This document shows, one piece after another, positions 25,032 to 32,502 of a stretch of DNA of 64,000 nucleotides. The position numbers were made by a program, and so were the translations under genes. The notes beneath the pieces were generated by a model, which did no database searches, was not told the origin of the DNA, and saw nothing but the letters and a program-made list of their open reading frames with translations. The DNA comes from Niabella sp. Its GTDB lineage: Bacteria > Bacteroidota > Bacteroidia > Chitinophagales > Chitinophagaceae. Each line of letters begins with the position of its first letter. Position 1 is the stretch's first letter. The stretch is from the NCBI RefSeq assembly GCF_030150205.1, contig NZ_JASLGT010000008.1, positions 372,001 to 436,000 on the forward strand, read 5' to 3'.

Positions 25032-26885
25032 TTAACGATCACCATCGTCATCTATTTTTAAATGATCAATGGAATCTTTTATAAATACCCGGACCATTTT
25101 GGCGCGTTGGGCTCCGTTATTGATCACCGTATATTGTTTCGCAGCTTCGGGAATCACAAATGTTTCCGCATAATGATATACCTGTTCTGTTCCGGCTACC
25201 TGTACTGTTACAGAACTTCCCTCTACCAGCATCAGCACATTGCAGCTATCGCCGGTTGTAAAGGATATGCTGGAATCAAACTCTGCGCGGTGCACATCAT
25301 AAAAATGATGCGGGTGCGTGGGCAGGTGATAGAGCTCCCAGTCGTTGCCATTGGTTATTAAACGGGGATGTGCGATCAGTTCTTTTGCCACATCGCTTCC
25401 CTTATAATTAAAACGCAGGTTATTGAAAGCATGTTCAATATTGATGGCACGGGGCTCGCCGTTCAGGTCTACCTGCAGCCAGTCATACATTTTAAACGTG
25501 AAAATATAGGGGGTGGAACTGATCTCCAATACCAGGTTATTGGCACCGGAACTATGCACCGTTCCATTGGGGATCAGGAAAAGATCATGCTTATGTGCTT
25601 TATGCACCTGTACAAATTCCTCCACCGGCACCTCCACATTGTTCCGGTGACTGTTTTCCAGCACTCCCCGGAACGTTTGCGGCTCAATGTTTTCCTGGAA
25701 CCCCAGGTACACTTTTGCATCGTCCTTACAGTCCAGGATATAATAGGTTTCATCCTGTGTTATATGTTCGCCAAAATGTTTCCGGATATACGGCAGGCGC
25801 GGATGGCACTGGATGGAAAGATTGCCCCCGTTCCAGGTGTCCAGGAAATCGAACCGGATGGGAAATTCATCTCCAAAAAAACCGGCATGACGCCCCATAA
25901 CAGCGGCCCTATCCCAAAGCATCAGGAAATCAAATGCCAGTTCCAGCAAAAGGCCATCGCTTTCAAAAACAATTCCATTTTCCGGCACGATCAGCTCAAA
26001 GGACCATGCGTAATTTATTTCTTCTTTATTCAATCCCGGTATCCGGTCTTTCATCCACTGCCCGCCCCATACGCCGGGTTCAAACCAGGGTTTCACGCGG
26101 AAGCTGCTTCGGGCCATTTGTGCAAATCCTGCACGGATATCTGCCGCCAATGCCCAGCTAAGGGAGTCCTCCCACTGCACATCTCCCAATACTGCAATGC
26201 GGTTGAGCAAGTTCTTTTTATGCGCGTTGTGTACCACCCAGTCTACGAAATAAAAGCGTTTGTACATCCTGGGCGCAAGCGTTGGCTCCACAGCCCCCAG
26301 GTTGGTAACCGCCCCGGCCCGCATGCGGTATTGAATTTCATTTTTGGGCACATCGAGGTATACCACCGGTACTTCCCAGCCACAAAGCGCTGCACCCGCA
26401 CCCATCACCAGGGTACAATCGGCGGCAGGATCGGCTTCAACGGCCGTTAACCGGTCCATCTCAAAAAAATCGGCCAGCTGATGGGTACAGCGCGTTCCCC
26501 AAACGGCATCCTCCGCTCCCAGGAACGGACGCACCAATGCATTGATCGCCGCTTCAGGCTTTAAATAATCTGCTGTAAAGATCCAGTGTACCTGCACACC
26601 TTTTTCCCGGAATACGGTATTCAATGACTGGTATACGGCTTCCCAAAGCACGCCGCTGTAACCGTCAATCACTACTCTTTTTTCTCCCAGGATCCAATCC
26701 GCAAGGGAACGATAGCCTTCATGGATCTTATTTTCTCCAAGGTGGTGAAAAGGATAAATAGAGTAGGTATCCGTTTTAACTGCTGCACTGGTCAATCGTT
26801 GTGGCATCAGCGGCTGCCCGCTCTTCCGGAATGATTGCGGAACTTTTTTAATGGTTTCCATGCGCGTCTGAGTAAGTTCAGTCAT
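25032..26885 (-). CDS. Class I mannose-6-phosphate isomerase with an extra N-terminal P-loop-like domain
   Basis: 617-aa cytoplasmic enzyme, first gene of the mannose operon; interconverts mannose-6-phosphate and fructose-6-phosphate. The isomerase half is about residues 255-610: WGGQWMK, the zinc ligands in SIQCHPRLPYIRKH (Q359, H361) and IPNGTVHSSGANNLVLEIS (H444). The first ~245 residues are a separate domain with KRVVIDGYSGVLWEAVYQSL (D74-G75), which looks like a uridine-kinase-type Walker A strand but lacks the GK[ST] loop, and VPVVYLDVPKNEIQYRMRAG, typical of a nucleoside/phosphotransferase fold. Ordinary class I enzymes are 300-400 aa. Start: ATG 26885; another in-frame ATG lies at codon 9. 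Confidence 0.88.
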   Translation of the reverse strand: MTELTQTRMETIKKVPQSFRKSGQPLMPQRLTSAAVKTDTYSIYPFHHLGENKIHEGYRSLADWILGEKRVVIDGYSGVLWEAVYQSLNTVFREKGVQVHWIFTADYLKPEAAINALVRPFLGAEDAVWGTRCTHQLADFFEMDRLTAVEADPAADCTLVMGAGAALCGWEVPVVYLDVPKNEIQYRMRAGAVTNLGAVEPTLAPRMYKRFYFVDWVVHNAHKKNLLNRIAVLGDVQWEDSLSWALAADIRAGFAQMARSSFRVKPWFEPGVWGGQWMKDRIPGLNKEEINYAWSFELIVPENGIVFESDGLLLELAFDFLMLWDRAAVMGRHAGFFGDEFPIRFDFLDTWNGGNLSIQCHPRLPYIRKHFGEHITQDETYYILDCKDDAKVYLGFQENIEPQTFRGVLENSHRNNVEVPVEEFVQVHKAHKHDLFLIPNGTVHSSGANNLVLEISSTPYIFTFKMYDWLQVDLNGEPRAINIEHAFNNLRFNYKGSDVAKELIAHPRLITNGNDWELYHLPTHPHHFYDVHRAEFDSSISFTTGDSCNVLMLVEGSSVTVQVAGTEQVYHYAETFVIPEAAKQYTVINNGAQRAKMVRVFIKDSIDHLKIDDDGDR

Positions 26886-27039
26886 AATCGATGTATTGCT
26901 GTTCGCTGCCCGGATACGTTACCTGCTTTTACTTCAACAGTACCCCGATCCTCGTTAAGCAACCCCTGATGGCGCCGCACCGGAGAAAGACGGTACTTTA
27001 AAAATAATGCAAACCGGGCAGTCTTTATTATTTTAGCAG

Positions 27040-27057
27040 TAAATGTACATACATTTA
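27040..27057. promoter_or_regulatory. 18-bp palindromic operator candidate of the mannose operon
   Basis: TAAATGTA-CA-TACATTTA, a perfect inverted repeat with 8-bp arms, 155 bp upstream of the isomerase start. Form and size fit a GntR- or LacI-type repressor site. A looser relative, ATGT-CCATAT-ACAT, is at 27437-27450. No regulator gene of these families is present in the window. Confidence 0.5.
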
Positions 27058-27163
27058 AACATATAATGAAATCTTTCCTTTTTTCCCAGGCTAACCGCAT
27101 TGCAACCGGGGCTTTTATCAGTACCCTGGGATACACCCGGAACATATCCTCGCGATATTCCCT

Positions 27164-27171
27164 TATCTTTA
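27164..27171 (+). promoter_or_regulatory. -7-like element (TATCTTTA) upstream of a tiny open frame
   Basis: TATCTTTA on the plus strand, 60 bp before the ATG of a 22-codon hydrophobic open frame at 27232. The box type recurs upstream of several confident plus-strand genes of the window. Confidence 0.35.
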
Positions 27172-27231
27172 AAAAAAGAAAGCCAATAAGAAATACATCT
27201 GTTTCATTGATCTCCACTTTATATAGCTGCT

Positions 27232-27300
27232 ATGGTTACCCTCATTCTTATTCTCCTGATTTTTGTTATTGTTGGCGGATATACGCAACGGAACAAGTAA
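27232..27300 (+). CDS. Possible single-transmembrane micropeptide
   Basis: A 22-codon open frame from ATG 27232 to TAA 27298-27300. The product begins MVTLILILLIFVIVGG and ends YTQRNK: a hydrophobic helix with a positively charged C-terminal end, the layout of a small inner-membrane protein. A -7-like box sits 60 bp upstream. There is no recognised family (it is vaguely like KdpF in size only), and a chance AT-rich open frame is a real possibility. Confidence 0.3.
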   Translation: MVTLILILLIFVIVGGYTQRNK

Positions 27301-27568
27301 AACGATTGATGGCGGGGCCGGAAAGCGGTTATGGTAAGGCCGTTTTGTAATACCGGACCACCCGGAAAAATTAAGCGCCCCTTCCCCTCCTGCCGCCGCT
27401 ATGTATGCGGTTAGGGTAGACGAAAATGATTATGTTATGTCCATATACATTTTTCAACAATTGAAAACTTAGCAACCATTCATTGATGAGCATCCGGTTC
27501 AGGACCGTACGCATCCTAACCGTGAAAGTCCAATTAATTCCCCCGGTTCTTTCTCATTAAAATATTTG

Positions 27569-27576
27569 TATATTTG
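27569..27576 (+). promoter_or_regulatory. -7 promoter element (TATATTTG) of the serine hydrolase gene
   Basis: TATATTTG, an exact match to the Bacteroidota -7 consensus TAnnTTTG, on the strand of the serine hydrolase and about 170 bp before its start. Confidence 0.45.
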
Positions 27577-27744
27577 TTGTAGCAGCTGCGCCTGCAGGCT
27601 GTTCTAAAGAACAGAGCAGCCAAACAACAGCTGCTTTTATTCGAACAGGCCCATAACCACTCAAACAACAAAGATCCCCGGTCTCTTCCAGGTACCCGGT
27701 ACCTCAAAACCGTAAAGATGCGCTTCACCTTAAAATATCTGTTT

Positions 27745-28977
27745 ATGAAACCCTTCCACTTATTGCTTTTAAGCTGCTGGATCGGCCTGCAAACAATGGC
27801 AGGCTGCAACAAATCGGATTCCGCCGTTCAGTCGAAGCTTCAAACCGCTATCGAACAGGAACGGCTTTCACTGGAAAAATCACTGGACGCCCCGGTACCA
27901 TCCATCAGCGTACTGATCGAATCACCCAGGGGGCGCTACTTCTCTTCCTCCACAGGAAAAAACGGGAAACCCGTTACGGCGGCCACCATCTTCCGGTTTG
28001 CAAGCAACACTAAAAATTTTACGGCAACGGCCATCCTGAATATGCAGCAGGAAGGCTGGCTAAATATTGAGGACAAGATCACCGCTATGATTCCGGGTGC
28101 CGGAATGCCATATGTGCCTGCCGAAACGGACTGGAATTTTCCGCATAAAAACGAGATCACAATCAAACAACTATTGCAGCATAATGCGGGAGTGTATGAT
28201 CTTACCAACGATACCAGCCAGTACGACGTTAACGGCGATACCTACCTGGAACATGCGATGACCCTGGACCCGAATCACCAGTTTACAACCCCGGAATATG
28301 TAAAGGTCCTTACACAGTATAAACTTACCTACGGGCCTCCCAATACGGTATACCATTACTCCAATACCGGTTATTCGATCCTGGGCGAGATCATTGCACG
28401 TATCTATTCCTTCCGTTCCGGTAAAACAAAGACCTATGCCGACTATCTGCATGAAAAGATCACCGGAGTTTCGGCCAACGTGCCGCTGGGCGTCCGCTTT
28501 ATCGAAAACGCAATGGATCAGCAGTTGCCGGCACCCTATATTACTGGTATGATCCGCTTGCCGGACACCACCATCATTACAGACCGGGAGAATGCATCGG
28601 GTCATATCGCAGAAGGCAACGGAACCGGCAGCATGACGGACCTTAATAAATACATCCGGAGCCTGATGCAGGGACGCAATGTATTAAAACCGCAAACCGT
28701 TGCGCTCATGCAAAACAGTGAAGGCCCGGCCCGGCCACCGGAGGGCAACCGGTATGCCCTGGGCTGTTCACATATTGAAGGCCTGGGGTATGGCCACAAT
28801 GGCGCTACGGTGGGCTACCTGTCGATGATGGCGTATGATCCTGCCACTGATGTGTCTGTGGTTGTTTTATTACCTTACTGGAACCTTACCAGCAAAGAAC
28901 GGTTCGACTTTTGCCTTAAGGCATTGAGTAAGGCCGGGCTCGCCGCCCGGTCGGCACTGGGCTATCCTGGCAAATAA
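27745..28977 (+). CDS. Beta-lactamase-fold serine hydrolase lipoprotein
   Basis: 410-aa exported serine hydrolase of the class C beta-lactamase/DD-carboxypeptidase-like family. I choose the ATG at 27745, where the lipoprotein signal MKPFHLLLLSCWIGLQTMAGC begins in parts (lipobox MAGC); an ATG at 27718 adds nine residues. Catalytic motifs: S87-x-x-K90 in RFASNTKNFTA, Y205-S-N in YHYSNTGYSILGEII, and H351-N-G in YGHNGATVGYLS. This set is typical of esterases and D-aminopeptidase-like members; true beta-lactamase activity is not implied. Monocistronic. Confidence 0.9.
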   Translation: MKPFHLLLLSCWIGLQTMAGCNKSDSAVQSKLQTAIEQERLSLEKSLDAPVPSISVLIESPRGRYFSSSTGKNGKPVTAATIFRFASNTKNFTATAILNMQQEGWLNIEDKITAMIPGAGMPYVPAETDWNFPHKNEITIKQLLQHNAGVYDLTNDTSQYDVNGDTYLEHAMTLDPNHQFTTPEYVKVLTQYKLTYGPPNTVYHYSNTGYSILGEIIARIYSFRSGKTKTYADYLHEKITGVSANVPLGVRFIENAMDQQLPAPYITGMIRLPDTTIITDRENASGHIAEGNGTGSMTDLNKYIRSLMQGRNVLKPQTVALMQNSEGPARPPEGNRYALGCSHIEGLGYGHNGATVGYLSMMAYDPATDVSVVVLLPYWNLTSKERFDFCLKALSKAGLAARSALGYPGK

Positions 28978-29338
28978 ACAGCAGTCCTTGTTTACGTTTT
29001 TTTGTGCATGGGTTTCTGTGCTCAACAACGCTATTCCCTGCAATTTTACCGGCCGCGATTTCTATTGGTTTTTTTAGCCACTATTTTGAAATTGCCGGTT
29101 CATTCGAAAGTATGAAAAGTGATCACAATCCTGCTCAGCACAATCTGCGCCTCTGTGGCTCATACAGCCGCGCGCGTGCATATACGCCGCTGATGCGCAG
29201 ATAGATGTTCATTAACCAGCATCTGTAGATTAAAATGTCCCGTTGGCAATCGAGCCGCCTCCTCAAAAAACGCAGATAAACACAAAGCCTGGCACCGGAT
29301 AACCGGACCAGGCTTTTCTTACCACAAACACCTACAAC
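28978..29338. repeat. Intergenic region with GCCGCAGAT-type repeat remnants
   Basis: 361 bp without a gene. Contains AATCTGCGCCTCTGTGGC (29142-29159), the reverse complement of the GCCRCAGAKGCGCAGATT phrase, GCCGCTGATGCGCAGATA (29186-29203), and ACGCAGATAAACACAAAG near 29271. Relatives: 30700-30719, 33350-33420 and 60108-60193. Confidence 0.55.
29284..29320. terminator. Bidirectional terminator between the convergent hydrolase and nitroreductase genes
   Basis: Stem AAGCCTGG (29285-29292) with CCAGGCTT (29308-29315), with an inner CCGG/CCGG, followed by TTCTT on the plus strand and TGTGTTT on the minus strand. It lies 19 bp from the nitroreductase stop. Confidence 0.7.
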
Positions 29339-29971
29339 TTAATTGAGTTCCGTAACGAACTGCGCTTTATCTTTTCTAACCTTTGTTAAATGTACCAGCC
29401 AGTCTTTTTCCGTATCCCGGTATCCCAGCGCAATGATCACGGCGCTCCGTAATCCCTTTGACCTCAAATCCAGTATGGCATCCAGTTGTTCCGGATCAAA
29501 GCCTTCCATGGGTGTGCCATCAACGCCTTCTGCTGCCGCCGCCACAATGGTTACGCCCAGTGAAAGATAGGCCTGCCTTGCTGCATGTGCATAACCCCGG
29601 TCCTGATCCATACGTCCAAAATTATGCATCAGTGATTGGCGCTGCCGTTCCAGCCGCTCCGGATCGCCACCCCTTGTTGCCGCGGTATGCGCAATAAATC
29701 CGTCGATCCGTTCCGGTGTATATTGATCCCAGGCCGCAAATACCAACAGATGCGAGCAACCGGTGATCTGTGGCTGGTTAAAGGCTGCCGGGCGGATCTT
29801 TTCTTTTAATTCCTGGTTGCTGACCACAATGATCTCAAACGGCTGCAGCCCGTTAGAAGAGGGCGCCAGGCGGGCGGCCTCTAAAATGCGATCGATCTTT
29901 TCCTGCGGAATCTTTTTTCCGTTCATCGCCTTGGTGGCATAACGCCAGTTCAGCTGTTCAATAATTTCCAT
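29339..29971 (-). CDS. Nitroreductase-family NAD(P)H-dependent oxidoreductase
   Basis: 210-aa FMN-dependent oxidoreductase of the NfsB/nitroreductase fold. Features: N-terminal QLNWRYATKAMNGKKI (FMN phosphate contact RYATK), AARLAPSSNGLQPFEIIVVS (the typical S-S-x-x-x-Q-P-W/F motif), EGVDGTPMEGFDPEQLDAIL and the C-terminal SAVIIALGYRDTEKDW. Length is normal for the NfsB group. Physiological substrate unknown. Followed on the same strand by nothing until the convergent terminator; the YceI gene begins 46 bp upstream of it. Confidence 0.92.
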   Translation of the reverse strand: MEIIEQLNWRYATKAMNGKKIPQEKIDRILEAARLAPSSNGLQPFEIIVVSNQELKEKIRPAAFNQPQITGCSHLLVFAAWDQYTPERIDGFIAHTAATRGGDPERLERQRQSLMHNFGRMDQDRGYAHAARQAYLSLGVTIVAAAAEGVDGTPMEGFDPEQLDAILDLRSKGLRSAVIIALGYRDTEKDWLVHLTKVRKDKAQFVTELN

Positions 29972-30017
29972 CGTATTTATTTTTTGAGGATACTAAAAAA
30001 TGAAACGGCTGTTGCCG

Positions 30018-30590
30018 TTATTGCTGCGGCTGCAGTTCCAGGAAGATGGTTACATCCACATCCCTTGCTACCGCCTTTCCGGTTGGGTCGAAGGGAATAT
30101 GATAGTCAAACCGGTTGATCCGGATAGCCGTCTGAAACCCGATCACTTCCTTACCCATCTGGTTTTTGGTACGGCCTCCATAAACCGCTTCCAATACCAC
30201 GGGTTTGGTTACATCCTTAATGGTCAGGTTGCCGCTCAGCTGGTATTTGTTTCCGGATTTCTTTTTAAAGCCAGAGCTCACGAATTTCATTTCGGGGAAT
30301 TGCTCCACATCAAAAAAATCGGCCGTTTTCAGGTGCTTATCGCGGGGTGCCACGCCCGTATTTACGCTGGATGTTTGAACGGTGAAGCGGATCTTCGCAT
30401 CGGAAAAATCGGCCCTGGCTGCCTGAAGCGTACCCTGGAACTGATCAAACTTCCCGGTAACGAAACTGATACCCATATGCTTAATGGTAAAGTTGATGGA
30501 AGAGTGCATGGGATCTGCCGACCAGGTTGTTTGCGCAAATAGCTGGATACTAAATATTGAAACCGCGAGCAATAAAAAAACTTTTTTCAT
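30018..30590 (-). CDS. YceI-family periplasmic protein
   Basis: 190-aa exported YceI protein: signal peptide (MKKVFLLLAVSIFSIQLFAQ), then the family pattern TWSADPMHSSINFTIKHMGI, FDQFQGTLQAARADFSDAKI, LKTADFFDVEQFPEMKF and SGNLTIKDVTKPVVLEAVYGG, with the C-terminal FDYHIPFDPTGKAVARDVD. Lipocalin-like fold that binds isoprenoid lipids in characterised members. Together with the nitroreductase gene (46 bp downstream) it could form one transcript. Unlike the YceI product at 14447 it has no lipobox. Confidence 0.92.
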   Translation of the reverse strand: MKKVFLLLAVSIFSIQLFAQTTWSADPMHSSINFTIKHMGISFVTGKFDQFQGTLQAARADFSDAKIRFTVQTSSVNTGVAPRDKHLKTADFFDVEQFPEMKFVSSGFKKKSGNKYQLSGNLTIKDVTKPVVLEAVYGGRTKNQMGKEVIGFQTAIRINRFDYHIPFDPTGKAVARDVDVTIFLELQPQQ

Positions 30591-30824
30591 TTGTTTATAA
30601 TTTTAAAGAACATACACCTGCTTTACAAATGCAGGTGCAAAGCAACCACAAGTGCGGTTCTTAAAAAATAACCTAGATTAAGTGGCGGTTTATCAAACAG
30701 CCGCAGATGCGCAGATTTTGGGATCGTTAGCAATGACTGAAGCGCTGCTTAAAAATAGTTCTAAAATAAAAAGCCGCCAGGATCATTCCCGGCGGCCTTA
30801 TTATTTAACTATATTCCAGAACGG
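30591..30824. other. Intergenic region with a GCCGCAGAT repeat phrase
   Basis: 234 bp without a gene. GCCGCAGATGCGCAGATTTT at 30700-30719 is one end of a repeat seen also at 60108-60193. The lipA terminator lies at its right end. Confidence 0.5.
30764..30800 (-). terminator. Terminator after lipA
   Basis: Stem GCCGCC (30773-30778) with GGCGGC (30791-30796), extended by G-rich/C-rich inner pairs, followed on the minus strand by TTTTTATTTT. It lies 25 bp after the lipA stop. Confidence 0.8.
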
Positions 30825-31736
30825 TTATCCCACCATCCGCTTGCTTTCTTCCCACTGGATCCGGCCCAACCCGGGATGTACATGACGGTCGCTATGATAG
30901 GATGAACGCACCAGGGGACCACTTTCTACATAATCGAGCCCCATTTCATAACCGGCATCTTTGTAAAAAGCAAATTCATCCGGGTGTACAAAGCGTTGCA
31001 CCGGCAAATGCTTGGGTGTAGGCTGCAGGTACTGGCCAATGGTTACCACATCACAGCCATTGTCTTTCAGGTTGCGCAGTGTTTGCAATACTTCTTCCCG
31101 GGTTTCACCCAGGCCCAGCATGATGCCGCTCTTGGTGCGGGCACCGCCTTCTTTCAGGGTCCGGATCACTTCCATGCTGCGCCAGTATTTGGCCTGGATG
31201 CGCACCTGTTTGGTCAGCCGTTCTACGGTTTCAATATTATGTGAGATCACTTCCGGAGCCGCTTCCATCACGGTCTGGATATCTTCTTTTTTGCCTTTAA
31301 AATCGGGGATCAGGGTTTCCAGCGTCGTTTCCGGGTTCAGCGCTTTTACCGCACGGATGGTATTAAACCAGATCGATGCCCCGCCGTCTTTCAGCTCATC
31401 CCGGTCTACAGAAGTGATCACCGCGTGTTTTACCTTCATCAGGTAAATAGCTTCGGCCACACGCTGTGGTTCGTCATAATCCACAGGCTCGGGGCGACCG
31501 GTGGCCACGGCACAAAATCCGCAGCTTCGGGTACACACATTTCCCAGGATCATAAAAGTGGCTGTACCTTCTCCCCAGCATTCGCCCATATTCGGACAGT
31601 TGCCGCTTTCACAGATCGTATGTAATTTATGCTGATCCACCAGTCCGCGCACATGCCGGTAGCTTTCGCCAATGGGCAGTTTCACACGCAGCCAGTCGGG
31701 CTTCTTTATCTTCGTTGTTACCGGTAATTCGATCAT
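30825..31736 (-). CDS. lipA: Lipoyl synthase
   Basis: 303-aa radical-SAM enzyme that inserts two sulfur atoms into octanoyl groups on the E2 and H proteins. Both iron-sulfur clusters are marked: the auxiliary cluster in CESGNCPNMGEC and the SAM cluster in CTRSCGFC, with the C-terminal serine ligand in VRSSYHSD. The N-terminal RVKLPIGESYRHVRGLV and TFMILGNVCTRSCGFCAV are standard. Full length, ATG at 31734-31736. Monocistronic with its own terminator; lipB is not in the window. Confidence 0.97.
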   Translation of the reverse strand: MIELPVTTKIKKPDWLRVKLPIGESYRHVRGLVDQHKLHTICESGNCPNMGECWGEGTATFMILGNVCTRSCGFCAVATGRPEPVDYDEPQRVAEAIYLMKVKHAVITSVDRDELKDGGASIWFNTIRAVKALNPETTLETLIPDFKGKKEDIQTVMEAAPEVISHNIETVERLTKQVRIQAKYWRSMEVIRTLKEGGARTKSGIMLGLGETREEVLQTLRNLKDNGCDVVTIGQYLQPTPKHLPVQRFVHPDEFAFYKDAGYEMGLDYVESGPLVRSSYHSDRHVHPGLGRIQWEESKRMVG

Positions 31737-31784
31737 GACGCGAAAATACTATAATTTATGCTCATTCTTTTTCATTTTGGGGCT

Positions 31785-31912
31785 ATGGGCTGCAGAACAG
31801 GGCCCACCTGCGGTTCCCGCTGCTCCGGGCTGCGGCCCCGGCCTTACCCGGAGCTAAACCCTGCGCATCGCCCGCCCGTACCGAATGGTACATTCAGGCG
31901 GGGGCAGCCCAT
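31785..31912. repeat. Cloverleaf-like structured intergenic element between lipA and osmC
   Basis: A 128-bp element closed by perfect 9-bp arms, ATGGGCTGC (31785-31793) and GCAGCCCAT (31904-31912). Inside are three hairpins: GCGG/CCGC (31810-31820), GCTCCGGG/CCCGGAGC (31822-31829 and 31847-31854) and CCCGCCcGTACC/GGTAC..GGCGGG (31871-31902). The layout is a multi-branch junction. No open reading frame. It could be a structured RNA or a palindromic mobile repeat. Confidence 0.6.
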
Positions 31913-31967
31913 CTACTAACAACAGGTGGCAGCGATTTGTTCATGCCTGCCTGCCAGCCAGCCAGCT

Positions 31968-31990
31968 AGGTGCGACTTACAGTCGCACCT
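31968..31990. repeat. Perfect hairpin AGGTGCGACT-TAC-AGTCGCACCT
   Basis: 10-bp perfect arms with a 3-nt loop (31968-31977, 31981-31990), followed by GCCTATTTTAT on the plus strand. It stands between the structured element and the osmC promoter. It may be a terminator of leftward or rightward read-through or a REP-like repeat. The intervening CTGCCAGCCAGCCAGC is a short direct repeat. Confidence 0.6.
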
Positions 31991-32025
31991 GCCTATTTTA
32001 TCGCCTCCGGCGATCCCAAAAAAAC

Positions 32026-32033
32026 TATCTTTA
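32026..32033 (+). promoter_or_regulatory. -7 promoter element (TATCTTTA) of osmC-like gene
   Basis: TATCTTTA 19 bp before the ATG at 32053, the same spacing class as for the gene at 40533. No clear -33 element. Confidence 0.45.
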
Positions 32034-32052
32034 CGCATTAAATAAATAAACA

Positions 32053-32466
32053 ATGACTTCGGAAGTTTTATACAACGGCGATTTACGCACCACCTGTACG
32101 CATCTAAAGAGCGGATCACATTTTGAAACGGATGCCCCTACCGATAACAATGGGAAAGGCGAACGGTTTTCTCCTACCGATCTGCTGGCTACCAGTTTGG
32201 CCGCCTGCATGATCACCGTAATGGGTATTAAGGCCCGCACCATGGATTTTGATCTGAATGATATAAAGATCGAGGTCCTGAAGAAAATGGCAGCTGAGCC
32301 CAGGCGCGTAAGCGGCATTGACCTGAAAGTATATATTCCTGAAAACCTGGCCGTGATCGATCCCAAAACCATCGACATCCTGAAACGGACCGGCTACACC
32401 TGCCCGGTAGCCAAAAGCCTGCACCCGGATATTGAAGTCAATATTGACTGGGGCGCCTGGCAATAA
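32053..32466 (+). CDS. OsmC-family protein
   Basis: 137-aa OsmC/Ohr-fold protein, of the YhfA-like branch. The two conserved cysteines are present: C52 in LATSLAACMITVMG and C117 in GYTCPVAKSLH; family pattern FSPTDLLATSLAAC is intact. Characterised OsmC/Ohr members reduce organic peroxides through these cysteines; YhfA-like members are less well defined. Followed 36 bp later by a ThuA-domain gene on the same strand. Confidence 0.92.
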   Translation: MTSEVLYNGDLRTTCTHLKSGSHFETDAPTDNNGKGERFSPTDLLATSLAACMITVMGIKARTMDFDLNDIKIEVLKKMAAEPRRVSGIDLKVYIPENLAVIDPKTIDILKRTGYTCPVAKSLHPDIEVNIDWGAWQ

Positions 32467-32502
32467 CCGTTTAAACGGATCTGGTGGCCGCATATCCCTG
32501 AT

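Larger units (their letters stand above)
26886..27744. other. 859-bp intergenic region between the mannose operon and the serine hydrolase
   Basis: Divergent promoter region. It holds a perfect palindrome at 27040-27057, a -7-like box and tiny open frame at 27164-27300, and a promoter for the downstream gene at 27569. Open frames of 94-111 codons on both strands in this stretch have no family resemblance and biased composition, and I do not treat them as genes. Confidence 0.5.

Noticed and set aside
25368..26450. Long plus-strand open frame (360 codons) antisense to the mannose-6-phosphate isomerase
   Set aside because: A shadow of the confident minus-strand gene: His/Cys/Pro-rich translation with no domain.
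26882..27217. Minus-strand open frame of 111 codons and plus-strand frame 27066-27350
   Set aside because: They overlap each other and the palindromic operator; no family resemblance.
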